DNA of 44,654 nucleotides from Acidobacteriaceae bacterium (GTDB lineage: Bacteria > Acidobacteriota > Terriglobia > Terriglobales > Acidobacteriaceae). The notes under the pieces were generated by a model. The model was not told the DNA's origin. It worked only from the letters and a program-made list of their open reading frames with translations, and did not search any database. Shown one piece after another: positions 7,596 to 16,227 of this stretch. Positions within the stretch are counted from its first letter, which is position 1; every line of letters begins with the position of its first letter. The position numbers were made by a program, and so were the translations under genes. Location: assembly GCA_003134435.1 (NCBI GenBank), contig PLBE01000152.1:733-45386 (forward strand). The letters are read 5' to 3'.

Positions 7596-9083
7596 TTAAT
7601 TAAATCCCCTCTTCCGTCCGAACCCCGGCTCTTCCGGTTCGTACACCCGCTCTTGTTTTTTCGAAGGTTTCTCCCCCGCCGTGAACACCCGCTCTTCGTT
7701 GCGTCCTATTCTCTTGTGCGCGTGCAAGCCCTCCAATACGAACTCCGCCGCCGACACCTGCATCTCCGCGCTGTCTTTCGGGCCGACATTCAGCTTGACC
7801 AGCTTTTCCATCAGTCCCTGAATCTGACTCAACCCCTCGAGCACATCCTCGGCCCCGGCACTGTCGCTGAGTTGAATCTCTCCGCCCAGATCGAACCACT
7901 GCACGATCTGGTTCATGTTCACTCCATGCAGATGCGTGTCGAACGCCTTCGCCACCGCCGTGCGGATCAACTCGCGGCTCACAAAATCCGCGCCCTTCAT
8001 CTCGCCTTCATATTCAAGCTCCAGCTTGCCCGTGATCGCAGGCAGAGCCGCGTAGATGTCGCTGATGCGCGGCACGATCAAGGTCTCCTGATGTGTCAGC
8101 GCCCGCCGCTCGGCATTCGAAACCACGTTCTCGATCGCCGAGATCGGCAGCCGTTGGCTAACTCCCGACCGCTTGTCGATCTTCTTGTCGTCACGCGCCG
8201 CAAAGGCGATCCGCTCGATCACTTCGTTAACATATTTTGGAATGCGAAGTTGCGATCCATTACGCTCAATCCACGCTTCCTGCGCCGTGATCGCGATGCC
8301 TTCCTCCACCGTCGCCGGATAGTGCGTTCGAATCTCCGACCCGATGCGATCTTTCAACGGCGTAATAATCTTCCCCCGCGCCGTGTAGTCCTCCGGATTC
8401 GCGCTGAATACGATCGCAACATCCAGCGGCAGCCGAATCGGGTATCCCTTAATCTGCACATCCCCTTCCTGCATGATGTTGAAGAGCCCAACCTGAATCT
8501 TGCCCGCCAGATCGGGCAATTCGTTAATCGCAAAAATTCCGCGGTTGGCCCGCGGCAGCAATCCATAATGCACTGTGAACTCGCTCGACAATTCGTGCCC
8601 GCCACGCGCCGCCTTGATGGGATCGATATCGCCGATCAGATCCGCAATCGTGACATCGGGAGTAGCTAGCTTCTCCACGTAACGGTGCTCCGGGGTTAGC
8701 CACGCGATCGGCGCGGCGTCTCCTTCCTTCGCCACCAGTTCGCGGCAGCGCCGGCAGATCGGAGCATACGGATTATCGTGAATCTCACAGCCCGAGATGT
8801 ACGGCATCTCCGGATCAAGCAGCGCAGTAAGCGCCCGCAGAATGCGGCTCTTCGCTTGCCCGCGTAATCCCAGCAGAATAAAGTTATGCCGCGACAAGAT
8901 CGCGTTCACAATCTGCGGCACCACCGTGTCATCGTATCCAACGATGCCGGGAAATATCGGACCACCCTCCCGCAGCCGCGACATCAGGTTTTCGCGCAAC
9001 TCGTCTTTGACCCGGCGCGATCCGAGACGCTGTGCAGTGAAAGAGCTTTGGCGCAACTCGCCGAGAGAACGGGCAACACTCAT
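7596..9083 (-). CDS. ChlI/MoxR-like AAA+ ATPase with Cys/His insertion
   Basis: About 495 residues, related to the magnesium-chelatase ChlI/MoxR group of AAA+ ATPases. Walker A is GLRGQAKS (about 72-79 from the chosen start). The Walker B region reads GIFAINELPDL, where the usual DE is NE. Then come sensor-1 (VFSANPED) and an arginine-rich stretch typical of the lid domain. Between Walker A and B there is a C-x2-H-x7-C-x2-C cluster that could bind zinc. The ATG at 9083 was preferred to a GTG at 9101; neither has a strong ribosome site. These ATPases remodel or metallate targets through a VWA partner, encoded here just downstream. Loss of the Walker B aspartate may weaken magnesium binding, but the glutamate that activates water is kept. 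Confidence 0.85.
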   Translation of the reverse strand: MSVARSLGELRQSSFTAQRLGSRRVKDELRENLMSRLREGGPIFPGIVGYDDTVVPQIVNAILSRHNFILLGLRGQAKSRILRALTALLDPEMPYISGCEIHDNPYAPICRRCRELVAKEGDAAPIAWLTPEHRYVEKLATPDVTIADLIGDIDPIKAARGGHELSSEFTVHYGLLPRANRGIFAINELPDLAGKIQVGLFNIMQEGDVQIKGYPIRLPLDVAIVFSANPEDYTARGKIITPLKDRIGSEIRTHYPATVEEGIAITAQEAWIERNGSQLRIPKYVNEVIERIAFAARDDKKIDKRSGVSQRLPISAIENVVSNAERRALTHQETLIVPRISDIYAALPAITGKLELEYEGEMKGADFVSRELIRTAVAKAFDTHLHGVNMNQIVQWFDLGGEIQLSDSAGAEDVLEGLSQIQGLMEKLVKLNVGPKDSAEMQVSAAEFVLEGLHAHKRIGRNEERVFTAGEKPSKKQERVYEPEEPGFGRKRGFN

Positions 9084-9211
9084 GGCAGGAACTACCCCCA
9101 CAGGAAAAAGCCTTATGCGGATTATACCGCCCGAGCGAATCGTCAGTCGTCAGTCATCTGCCATCAGTAGGAACTGGTTTTAGCCGAAGGCTGAGCGCCG
9201 GAGGCTCCCCC

Positions 9212-9796
9212 CTAATTCCACCGCGCCTTCGCCGCCCGCCGCAAACCCGGCAGAATCGCTTCCAGATACCCCACCACCGCCTCCAACCGTTTCGCTTCCG
9301 ACAGCGTTGCGAGCAGGCTTTGCTTGAAATCAAGGTCCAAGGGAAGCGATCCGGCGAGCAAGAATGAAAGATTGCCCGCATCTTCGTCGGGACCGGACGG
9401 TTCCGCTCCAGCCAGTTTCGCGATCTCCGCATGCAACCGCACCGCCTGCGTCACCATTTCGGCGGCCGGCCTCTCCGCTTCGTCTTCGACCACCGAAATC
9501 TCCGCCTGCAGAAACTCGCGCTCTTCGTTGACCTGGATCACCTCAAAGCGTTCCACTCCGCGCGTCATAATGTCCATGCGTCCATCGTCATATTTCTTGG
9601 TCACGGACATAATCTCCGCCGTGCACCCAATGTCCGCAACCCCGTCGGACGACGCCCTCACCACCCCAAATGGCTTTTTCTGCTCCAGACACTCCGCAAT
9701 CATCTCCTTATACCGCGGTTCGAAAATGTGCAGCGGCAACGGCACCCCCGGCAGCAGCACCAGTTCCAGCGGAAAAATCGGCAATAACGAACTCAC
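9212..9796 (-). CDS. LON substrate-binding domain protein
   Basis: A 194-residue protein made only of the N-terminal LON domain (PUA-like plus helices). The opening, PLELVLLPGVPLPLHIFEPRY, is cut here to the recognised core PLPLHIFEPRY and is the family hallmark. No ATPase or protease domain follows, so it is a stand-alone LON-domain protein of the size usual for bacteria. Such proteins are thought to bind substrates or adapters in protein quality control; the exact role is unknown. The ATPase gene lies 128 nt downstream on the same strand. The next gene upstream is divergent. Confidence 0.9.
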   Translation of the reverse strand: MSSLLPIFPLELVLLPGVPLPLHIFEPRYKEMIAECLEQKKPFGVVRASSDGVADIGCTAEIMSVTKKYDDGRMDIMTRGVERFEVIQVNEEREFLQAEISVVEDEAERPAAEMVTQAVRLHAEIAKLAGAEPSGPDEDAGNLSFLLAGSLPLDLDFKQSLLATLSEAKRLEAVVGYLEAILPGLRRAAKARWN

Positions 9797-9830
9797 GGCG
9801 TCTCCTGCAGCAATTTTACGCCATTAAGAA

Positions 9831-9917
9831 GTTCCCAGTTCCCCCGTCTCAGTTCCCAGAAAAACCATCCGCTTCCCACTGAGATCTCAGATCTGAGAAC
9901 CGAGAACTGAGAACTGC
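9831..9917. repeat. Inverted repeat of the 'gagaactgagaac' family
   Basis: The left arm (9831-9859) carries gttcccag/ctcagttcccag units and the right arm (9879-9917) gagaaccgagaactgagaactg. It lies between the divergent LON and SDR genes, where promoters of both are expected, and shares its unit with 7446-7586. Confidence 0.7.
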
Positions 9918-9956
9918 GGTTTGACTTGTCTGCCTCCACGCGATACAAGAATCGCC

Positions 9957-10754
9957 ATGGAAATGGATGGAAAAGTCGTGGTCGTGACCGGGGCCTCCAT
10001 GGGCATAGGAGAAGCCATCGCCAAGGTTTTCGCCGGCGCTGGCGCCAGTGTAGTGTTGCTCTCGCGCGATGCCAACCGCGCCGAAGCTGCCCGCCACCGC
10101 GTCGGCCACACCGAGCGCACCCTGGCCCTGGCCTGCGATGTGCGAAACCCCGAAGACGTCGGTCGCGCCCTCGCCTTAACCCTCCATCACTTCGATCGCG
10201 TCGATGTGTGGGTCAACAACGCAGGCGTGGGCATTCGCGACTCGGTCGCCGACATGGAGACTTCCGCACTCCGAGAATTGTTCGAAACCAACTTCTTCGG
10301 CGCTATCTGCTGTATGCAGTCCGTCGTGCCCGCCATGCGCGAAGCCGGCGGCGGCACCATCATCAACATTTCAAGCGTTGCCGGACACATCCCAGTCCCG
10401 TTCATGTCTCTGTACTCCGCCAGCAAATTTGCCATGAACGCCATCGGCAAAGGCGCCCGCTTGGAATTACAACCTGACCACATCAACGTGCTCACCGTCT
10501 GTCCCGGCTACGTCAGTACTGAGTTCGGCGCCCATGTAGTCGCCAGCCGCCAGGGCAATGTGCGTCCCAAGTCCGTACGCGGCATCACCGCCGAGCGCGT
10601 GGCCAGAGCGGCCTATCGCGGCTATCTCAAGCACAAACGCGAGGTCGTCGTCCCCTGGACCATGATCCCTGTCATAAAGCTCTACCAGCTTCTTCCTGGC
10701 CTCGTCGAGTTCGGCCTGGCCAAAGCCATGAAGCGCACGAAGCCGAAACAATAA
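9957..10754 (+). CDS. Short-chain dehydrogenase/reductase (SDR)
   Basis: A 265-residue classical SDR. The cofactor loop is TGASMGIG (11-18), NNAG lies at 87-90, the catalytic serine in INISS (about 139-140), and Y153/K157 in YSASK. The C-terminal part continues past the PG motif (183-184) with a helical tail ending in basic residues (KRTKPKQ), longer than in fabG-type enzymes and suited to peripheral membrane binding. It should use NAD(H) or NADP(H) to oxidise or reduce an alcohol or ketone; substrate not predictable. ATG at 9957 was chosen because the frame upstream (from 9921) is repeat-derived. Confidence 0.9.
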   Translation: MEMDGKVVVVTGASMGIGEAIAKVFAGAGASVVLLSRDANRAEAARHRVGHTERTLALACDVRNPEDVGRALALTLHHFDRVDVWVNNAGVGIRDSVADMETSALRELFETNFFGAICCMQSVVPAMREAGGGTIINISSVAGHIPVPFMSLYSASKFAMNAIGKGARLELQPDHINVLTVCPGYVSTEFGAHVVASRQGNVRPKSVRGITAERVARAAYRGYLKHKREVVVPWTMIPVIKLYQLLPGLVEFGLAKAMKRTKPKQ

Positions 10755-10797
10755 CCGAAACTACCTCCATGAATCGGACCCGTCATTGGATTCATAC

Positions 10798-10829
10798 GTC
10801 TAGATTCCTGAGTGTCTAGATTCCTGAGT
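10798..10829. repeat. Two exact tandem copies of a 16-bp unit
   Basis: The unit gtctagattcctgagt occurs at 10798-10813 and again at 10814-10829, with a partial inverted copy (aatctag) shortly after. It lies downstream of the SDR gene. Confidence 0.75.
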
Positions 10830-10887
10830 AAAGATACGTAAATCTAGCTACCCTTCCCGCGCCTCAGGCATCGAATGCAGTAGGCAG

Positions 10888-10955
10888 AACCGCAGTTTTC
10901 CGCCCCCACGAAAAGGCCGTTTTGCACGGCGGCCTTGGGGGTGGAAACTGCTGTT
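10888..10955 (+). terminator. Long imperfect hairpin followed by a T-run
   Basis: The arm at 10888-10919 (aaccgcagttttccgccccc, then aaaaggccg) pairs with 10929-10955 (cggcctt, then gggggtggaaactgctgtt), giving an imperfect stem of about 25 bp. It is followed by AATTTTT. It lies 134 nt after the SDR stop and 38 nt before the next start, so it may end the SDR transcript or act as a leader structure for the next gene. Confidence 0.5.
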
Positions 10956-10992
10956 AATTTTTCCGTGCTCTCTTTTCGGTAGAATAGGACCT

Positions 10993-11850
10993 ATGAGATT
11001 CCGGTCCCGACCTGCGCCCCTGGCCTCGCTTTTCAGCATCCTCTTGGGCTTGATTGTGCTTTCCCAATCGGCCCGCGCACAAGAAGGCGCCCTCGACAAA
11101 TCCCCCCCCAAAGGCATCACCGTCGAGGAGATTATCAAGCGCTTTGCCGCCAAGGAGAAGGAGTTTAAGGAAGCCCGCGATCAGTACACCTTCCGCCAGG
11201 ATGTCAAGGTCATGACGCTCGACGGCGACACTCCCGACGGCATGTACCAGCAGGTGTTCGACGTGACCTTCGACGATAAAGGACACAAGATCAAGAACGT
11301 CGTCTTTGCGCCCCAACCCACACTCGAACGCCTAATGATGACCGAGGAGGATTTCGACGACATCGAGAATCGCCTCCCCTTCGTGCTCACGGCCGATGAA
11401 ATCGGAGAGTACGACATCCTCTACGTCGGCCAGCAAAAACAGGACGAACTGGACACCTACGTCTTCGACATTGCCCCGAAGCAGATTGTCGGGAAGAAAC
11501 GCTATTTCCAGGGCCGCATCTGGGTCGACAACCACGATTTTCAAATCGTCGAGACTTACGGCAAAACCGTGCCCGATATCCGCAAGAAAAAGGGTCAGGA
11601 AAATCTATTCCCCAAGTTCACCACTTGGCGCGAACAGATTGATGGCCAGTATTGGTTTCCCACCTACACCCGCGCCGAAGACACCCTGAAATTCGCTATG
11701 GGCGACATCAAGATCCGCGAGGTCATCAAATACACCAACTACAAACGCTTCGGAGCTAAGTCCAAGATCATCTACGAAGGCCAGGAAGTGCAGAAGGCGG
11801 AACCGAAGCCCGGCGAACCGAAGCCGCCTGAAACTCCAAAGCCGCAGTAA
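10993..11850 (+). CDS. Secreted LolA/outer-membrane-lipoprotein-sorting-like protein
   Basis: A 285-residue exported protein with a signal peptide (about 1-30, ending in ARAQ). After a charged helix (about 40-60) the chain is rich in alternating strands, with repeated D/Y/W/F-rich segments (YTFRQDV, YLYVGQQ-like stretches, GRIWVDNHDFQIV, DGQYWFPTYTRA). That layout matches the half-barrel LolA/LolB or outer-membrane-lipoprotein-sorting proteins common in this kind of genome. The tail is a short proline/lysine/glutamate repeat (EPKPGEPKPPETPKP), probably flexible. It probably binds a lipid or hydrophobic ligand in the periplasm. Assignment is by pattern only. Confidence 0.65.
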   Translation: MRFRSRPAPLASLFSILLGLIVLSQSARAQEGALDKSPPKGITVEEIIKRFAAKEKEFKEARDQYTFRQDVKVMTLDGDTPDGMYQQVFDVTFDDKGHKIKNVVFAPQPTLERLMMTEEDFDDIENRLPFVLTADEIGEYDILYVGQQKQDELDTYVFDIAPKQIVGKKRYFQGRIWVDNHDFQIVETYGKTVPDIRKKKGQENLFPKFTTWREQIDGQYWFPTYTRAEDTLKFAMGDIKIREVIKYTNYKRFGAKSKIIYEGQEVQKAEPKPGEPKPPETPKPQ

Positions 11851-11942
11851 CAGATATCACTCGTTTCATTCAGTGCGAGGTCCCCACCCATTCGTGCTTT
11901 GTGCGAAGCAGTGGGAACCTCCCTGAACCCTTTCGTTACCGC

Positions 11943-12653
11943 CTAGTTCACTACCTGCTTCACCGGTTTTGACTTGCTGCCGGAGAAGTCCGTGTCCCCG
12001 CCATACACCGCGGTCACCGAGTGCGTTCCCGCCTTCAGCGAAGAGGTTGTAAAGCTCGCCGAACCGCCGCTTAGCGTTCCAGTTCCCAGCACAGTCTTGC
12101 CTTGCTCAAATGAAACGGTTTCTCCATCCGGCGGCGCGCCCGCGCTCGAACTGACCTCTGCGGTGAACATCACCGGCTCCCCCGGACTCGACGGATTCAC
12201 CGACGACTTAAGCGCCGTCGTCGTCGTTTCCCTTCCGACGGTGACGTAGAATGTGGCGGGGCCAGCGCCAGTCTGGGCATCCCACACTTCAACCTGCACC
12301 GAGTCGCCGACATTCAGAACGTAGTTGTACTCGCCCCATTGCCCGGAAAATCCACCCAATGTGATCTTATCGTTCGTCCAGGAATTGACGATCAGCGTCA
12401 CCGTGTCGTTGAATCCGGAATAGCCGGCCTGCCAGGCTGGCTGGGCCGTCTGATCCTCCAGGCTAATGTAGTCGGAATCGCCCGTATATGGAGCCTGCTT
12501 ACCAAAGCCGCTGCCTTTGATCGTGATCGTCTGATACTGCTGCGTCGTAATCGGACTGACCGATGTAATCGTAGGCTGTGCCTGGCACAGCATCGGGCAG
12601 AGCGCCAACGTGATGGCGGCGAGACAGACAACGACCACAATCTTCATCTTCAT
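11943..12653 (-). CDS. Secreted protein with IPT/TIG and bacterial Ig-like domains
   Basis: A 236-residue exported protein. The ATG at 12653 is chosen because it opens a signal peptide (about 1-25, ending in CQAQ) and has AGAGGG upstream; the longer frame to 12740 adds non-signal sequence. Residues about 26-145 form an IPT/TIG-like domain (PTITSVSPITTQQYQTITIKGSGFG, cut: the hallmark is ITIKGSGFG). Residues about 150-236 form an Ig-like domain of the Big_3 type (SSVNPSSPGEPVMFTA, then SLKAGTHSVTAVYGGDTDF). Such modules are surface or adhesive parts; no enzyme domain is seen. It is divergent from the CadC-like regulator gene, which may control it. Confidence 0.85.
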   Translation of the reverse strand: MKMKIVVVVCLAAITLALCPMLCQAQPTITSVSPITTQQYQTITIKGSGFGKQAPYTGDSDYISLEDQTAQPAWQAGYSGFNDTVTLIVNSWTNDKITLGGFSGQWGEYNYVLNVGDSVQVEVWDAQTGAGPATFYVTVGRETTTTALKSSVNPSSPGEPVMFTAEVSSSAGAPPDGETVSFEQGKTVLGTGTLSGGSASFTTSSLKAGTHSVTAVYGGDTDFSGSKSKPVKQVVN

Positions 12654-12819
12654 GATAGTCCCTCTTGGCAATGCAATTTTTGTTCCGTCGTGGAGCTGGC
12701 GGGCCAGATTCGTGCTAAACTCCCCTGCAATACACGACACTTGGGTACCCTAGTTACCCGAGTCTTCCCCCGTAGGCAAGTCAAAAGAAGTAAATTGTTG
12801 TAAAGGCCGTATCTTCCCG

Positions 12820-14853
12820 ATGACGCGGGACTTCTACGAGTTTGGCCCGTTTCGCCTCGATCCCGCCGGACGCCGTCTTTTGCGTGCTGGCAGTCCCGTT
12901 ATACTCACGCCCAAGGTGTTTGATACTCTCGTCGTGCTGGTCGAACATCACGGCCACAGTCTCAGCCGTCCCGAACTGATCGCCCGTATCTGGCCCGGAA
13001 CCTCGGTGGACGAGCACAACCTGAATCAGTCCATCGCCGTCCTCCGCAAGGTACTTAATGACGACTCCCGCCAGCCGGACTATATCGCCACGCTTCCCGG
13101 ACGCGGCTACTCCTTCATTGCTGAAGTTAGCCACGCCAAAGTTAGCCATGCCGAAGTTAGCCATGCCCATGCCCAGATTCCCGCAAACGGTCACGGCGAA
13201 CACAGTACTGGACTGCCGATCGGGCTGCCGGTTGCGCCAGTCCATTCCGCGCTCGAAGGCGTGGCGCCGCCTACGGCAATCACACCAGAGAAAACTGCAG
13301 CGGAAGCCACGAAGACAAGTCGAACGTGGCAATATGCCGCCGTCGGGCTCGCAGTAGCTGCCGGGCTGGCGGCGCTCACGGTGGCTTCGCCCGTCGGCTC
13401 CCAACTTCGGCCCATGTTGCACTCCATATTTTCTCCCGCCCCGCCCCGTTCCGTGTCCGTCTTGCCTTTCGAGGATCTGGGCGTCTCCTCCGCCGAACCG
13501 GAAAAACAATACGTCGCCAGCGGTCTCACCCAGGAACTGACCGCCGAGTTGGCGCGATTGCGCGGGCTCAAGGTGATTGTCGGCCGCCTCGTGTCCCAGC
13601 CCCCGCCTGGATCCGTCTCCACGCCTGCCGCTCTGGATCCCAAGTCCGTGGGCCGCAGTCTCAATGTTGAAAGTTTGCTGAGAGGCAGCGTGCGCCGCTC
13701 CGGTGAACAATATCGCATCGCCGTGCAACTCATTAACAGCGGAGATGGCCGTGAACTCTGGTCCGGCGTCTACACCGCCGATGTCTCCGACATCCCCAGC
13801 ATTGAGGAGCAGATTGTCCACCACACTGCCGATGCCCTTCGCGTTCCGTGGTCGGCCAGCTTAGACGAGCAGTGGGCCCGCCGTCACGTCGAAAATCCCG
13901 AGGCCCACGATCTTTACTTGCAGGCTAGATACTTGTGGAGCACGCGCAATCGCGACGCCCTGGCGCGCAGCGTCCTGTTGTTCAGGCAGGCCATCGCCAG
14001 GGACCCTTCCTACGCGCGGGCCTATGCCGGACTCGCGGATTCGTACCTCGTGATGGCGACCAACAGTCAGCAGATACCCGTCGCGACCGCCGGTACCCTG
14101 GTCCGGGATGCCGCCTTGAAGGCGCTGCAGCTCGATCCGACTCTGGCCGAGCCGCACGCCACACTCGGCTTGCTGAAATCGAAGTTCGATTGGGATTTCG
14201 CCGGCGCCCAAGAGGAATTTCTACGTTCCATCGCGCTCAATCCCGGCTACGCCACCGCCCATCACTGGGCCGGACAGAACCTCACCGCCATGGGCCAGTT
14301 CGAAGCCGCCAATGCCGAGTTGCGCAAGGCCCAGGAACTCGATCCCTTGTCTCCCATGATCTTCGAGGGGCTGTTCGAAAACTACTACTACTGGCACCGT
14401 TTTGACGATGCCCTCCAGACCATGCGCACCCTCCAGACCCGCGACCCCATCGAGTTCGAGTACGCTCCTTTTTCTTGGGCGTTCGGAAACGCATACCTGG
14501 CCAAAGGCATGTACCCCCAGGCGGAGGCGATCTACCGCCAATTGGCGGACCGCTATCCCATTGATCTGTACTTCCTTCGATTGGCTCAGGCTCAGGCCCT
14601 GGGAGGACATCCCGCGGAAGCTCGCGCCGCTCTCGAACGCATCGAGCGCAAACCCGACCCCAGTGCCGACCCAATCAGTCTAGCCCGGGTTCATGTGGCC
14701 CTGGGAGAAACGGATGCCGCCATCGCGTGGCTGCAGCGCGCCTACCAAGAGCGCGATCCGGACATCACAATTATGGGATACGACCCCGACCTCGCGCCCC
14801 TCTCCGCCGACCCGCGCTTTCAACAACTGCTGCAACGCGTCTTTAAACTCTGA
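12820..14853 (+). CDS. CadC-like winged-helix regulator with TM segment, TolB-like region and TPRs
   Basis: A 677-residue one-component membrane regulator. Residues about 1-105 are an OmpR/CadC-type winged-helix DNA-binding domain (LTPKVFDTL, then NLNQSIAVLRKVL and YIATLPGRGYSF). A linker with three near-identical 5-residue units (VSHA) follows, then a transmembrane segment (about 168-190). A TolB-like stretch begins with RSVSVLPFEDL (about 210). From about 350 to the end there are at least five TPR helical pairs with repeated A-x3-Y/F and P signatures. The sensor part would be periplasmic and the DNA-binding part cytoplasmic, as in CadC. It is divergent from the IPT/Ig gene 166 nt away. The inducing signal is unknown. 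Confidence 0.85.
   Translation: MTRDFYEFGPFRLDPAGRRLLRAGSPVILTPKVFDTLVVLVEHHGHSLSRPELIARIWPGTSVDEHNLNQSIAVLRKVLNDDSRQPDYIATLPGRGYSFIAEVSHAKVSHAEVSHAHAQIPANGHGEHSTGLPIGLPVAPVHSALEGVAPPTAITPEKTAAEATKTSRTWQYAAVGLAVAAGLAALTVASPVGSQLRPMLHSIFSPAPPRSVSVLPFEDLGVSSAEPEKQYVASGLTQELTAELARLRGLKVIVGRLVSQPPPGSVSTPAALDPKSVGRSLNVESLLRGSVRRSGEQYRIAVQLINSGDGRELWSGVYTADVSDIPSIEEQIVHHTADALRVPWSASLDEQWARRHVENPEAHDLYLQARYLWSTRNRDALARSVLLFRQAIARDPSYARAYAGLADSYLVMATNSQQIPVATAGTLVRDAALKALQLDPTLAEPHATLGLLKSKFDWDFAGAQEEFLRSIALNPGYATAHHWAGQNLTAMGQFEAANAELRKAQELDPLSPMIFEGLFENYYYWHRFDDALQTMRTLQTRDPIEFEYAPFSWAFGNAYLAKGMYPQAEAIYRQLADRYPIDLYFLRLAQAQALGGHPAEARAALERIERKPDPSADPISLARVHVALGETDAAIAWLQRAYQERDPDITIMGYDPDLAPLSADPRFQQLLQRVFKL
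13124..13168. repeat. Three tandem 15-bp units in the regulator linker
   Basis: Units aagttagccaYgccN at 13124, 13139 and 13154 encode the repeated VSHA linker motif between the DNA-binding domain and the membrane segment. The 15-bp period keeps the frame, so linker length can vary. Confidence 0.85.
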
Positions 14854-14865
14854 AACCTCTTTTCC

Positions 14866-15474
14866 TCAATAAAACAAATACTTTCTCCACTTATCGTCCG
14901 AGTGCCCCATCAACCGCATAATGTGGCGGCTGGTGTGGAGATTGAACGAGCGCGGTTCCCGCGAGGGCCGCATGTTGGCTTCGTGCGGAAGCTGGTTGCC
15001 CTTCCGCCGGTTGCAGGGATGGCAGCATGCCACCAGATTCTCCCAGGTCGAGAGCCCGCCCCGCGACCGCGGAATCACGTGATCCAGCGTTAGTTCTCCC
15101 GACGGCAGCGTCGTGCTGCAATATTGGCAGGTATTGCGGTCGCGCAGCAGAATATTCTTCCGCGACAACGCCCGCGACTGATGCGGAATCCGCCGATACT
15201 CCAACAACCGGATCACCGAGGGCACACGCATGGCCACCCGCGCCGCGTGCAGAAAATGTCCGTTCTCTTCTTCCGTCATGGCGACGCCCTTCAGCACCAG
15301 CACGATCGCGCGCCGCGCCGCGCAAACATTGATCGGCTCGTACGAAGCGTTCAGCACCAGCACCGGCTGATGCAGCGCGTGCCCATCGCTTTCCTGGTGC
15401 ATGCCCGAAGCCAGCATCGACGCCGGAAGCTGCGACCGCATGCTTCCACCGAAATTGTGGAATCGCAACGACAT
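14866..15474 (-). CDS. HNH endonuclease
   Basis: A 202-residue protein. Residues about 36-105 are the conserved N-terminal part often found with this HNH family ([13 protein letters not shown]). The HNH domain covers about 110-165: CQYC (116-119), DH (131-132), N146, and CCHPCN with C151 and C154. The paired cysteines should hold a zinc ion, and D131/H132 plus the asparagine form the catalytic site. Families of this layout are found in many bacterial genomes as stand-alone nucleases of unclear role. It begins 6 nt after the ComF stop, so both may be on one transcript. The next gene is convergent and its stop lies 12 nt away. Confidence 0.9.
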   Translation of the reverse strand: MSLRFHNFGGSMRSQLPASMLASGMHQESDGHALHQPVLVLNASYEPINVCAARRAIVLVLKGVAMTEEENGHFLHAARVAMRVPSVIRLLEYRRIPHQSRALSRKNILLRDRNTCQYCSTTLPSGELTLDHVIPRSRGGLSTWENLVACCHPCNRRKGNQLPHEANMRPSREPRSFNLHTSRHIMRLMGHSDDKWRKYLFY

Positions 15475-15480
15475 GATTTT

Positions 15481-16227
15481 CTATCCGTGCGCCGCTATGC
15501 CCACGGCAGCACTTGCCTCTCCCGACCGATCCTCCAGTTCACTCTCCGGCCACGCAACCACATCGGAAATCTTCAACGTGCGCGCCACCGTCGCCACCCA
15601 AACCCGGGCCGCTCCCGCCCGCAGAAGAACCCGCGCGCACTCTGACGCCGTAGTCCCTGTCGTGTAAACGTCATCGATCAGTAAAACATCGCGCTTCAAT
15701 ATCCTGGTTGCGTCGCTTACCGCAAACGCCCCGCGCAGGTTCTCGCGCCTTTGATGGCTGGTCAGCCCAAGCTGGCTTCCAGTATCGCGACGCCGCACCA
15801 GCGCTCCCGTGCATAGATCGAACCTCTTCGGACGCGACAACTGCCGCAGTGCTCTCCGCGCGATCATTTCCGCCTGGTTAAATCCCCGTTGCCCTTGCCT
15901 GCTCCGATGCAGCGGAACCGGAACCACCTCGATCGTCCCAACCGGCATTGCCTTCTCCATACCGGCGATCGTGCTGGCAAGAACTTGCCCAAGCACCTTC
16001 GCCGCCGGACGCACCTGCTCAAACTTCAGCAGATGAATCAGATCGCGTAGTCCCCCTTCATGGCTGCCATACGCAACCGCCCTTTCAAAAGGAGGATCAA
16101 CCCGCTGACAAAGCTGGCAACGCGGCTCCTCACCTTCCGCCGCTTTCCCGTCCGCATAGCCCGGTAAGTGCACCACCTGCCCACAGACTGCGCAATACGA
16201 CCCCCGCAGCGGGCGCAATGCTCCCAA
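15481..16227 (-). CDS. comF: ComF family phosphoribosyltransferase-like protein, 5' end out of frame
   Basis: ComF-type protein: a cysteine-rich N-terminus (CAVC, CQLC), then a type I phosphoribosyltransferase fold whose PRPP loop reads DVLLIDDVYTTGTT. ComF proteins take part in DNA uptake and competence. The annotated start is a TTG at 16227 inside the family's N-terminal region. In the same frame, upstream codons encode the expected extension FPADCRICG and VCESC, the first two cysteine pairs, but no ATG, GTG or TTG exists there as far as 16430. An ATG at 16367 lies in another frame and opens a reading frame that ends at 16260. One or two inserted or deleted bases near 16300-16365 would restore a full-length protein. 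It may be a pseudogene or a sequence error. Confidence 0.75.
   Translation of the reverse strand: MGALRPLRGSYCAVCGQVVHLPGYADGKAAEGEEPRCQLCQRVDPPFERAVAYGSHEGGLRDLIHLLKFEQVRPAAKVLGQVLASTIAGMEKAMPVGTIEVVPVPLHRSRQGQRGFNQAEMIARRALRQLSRPKRFDLCTGALVRRRDTGSQLGLTSHQRRENLRGAFAVSDATRILKRDVLLIDDVYTTGTTASECARVLLRAGAARVWVATVARTLKISDVVAWPESELEDRSGEASAAVGIAAHG

Noticed and set aside
12781-13824. 347-residue minus-strand frame opposite the CadC-like regulator
   Set aside because: The opposite strand encodes a clear winged-helix and TPR protein; the frame lacks any recognised domain and is a GC-rich shadow.
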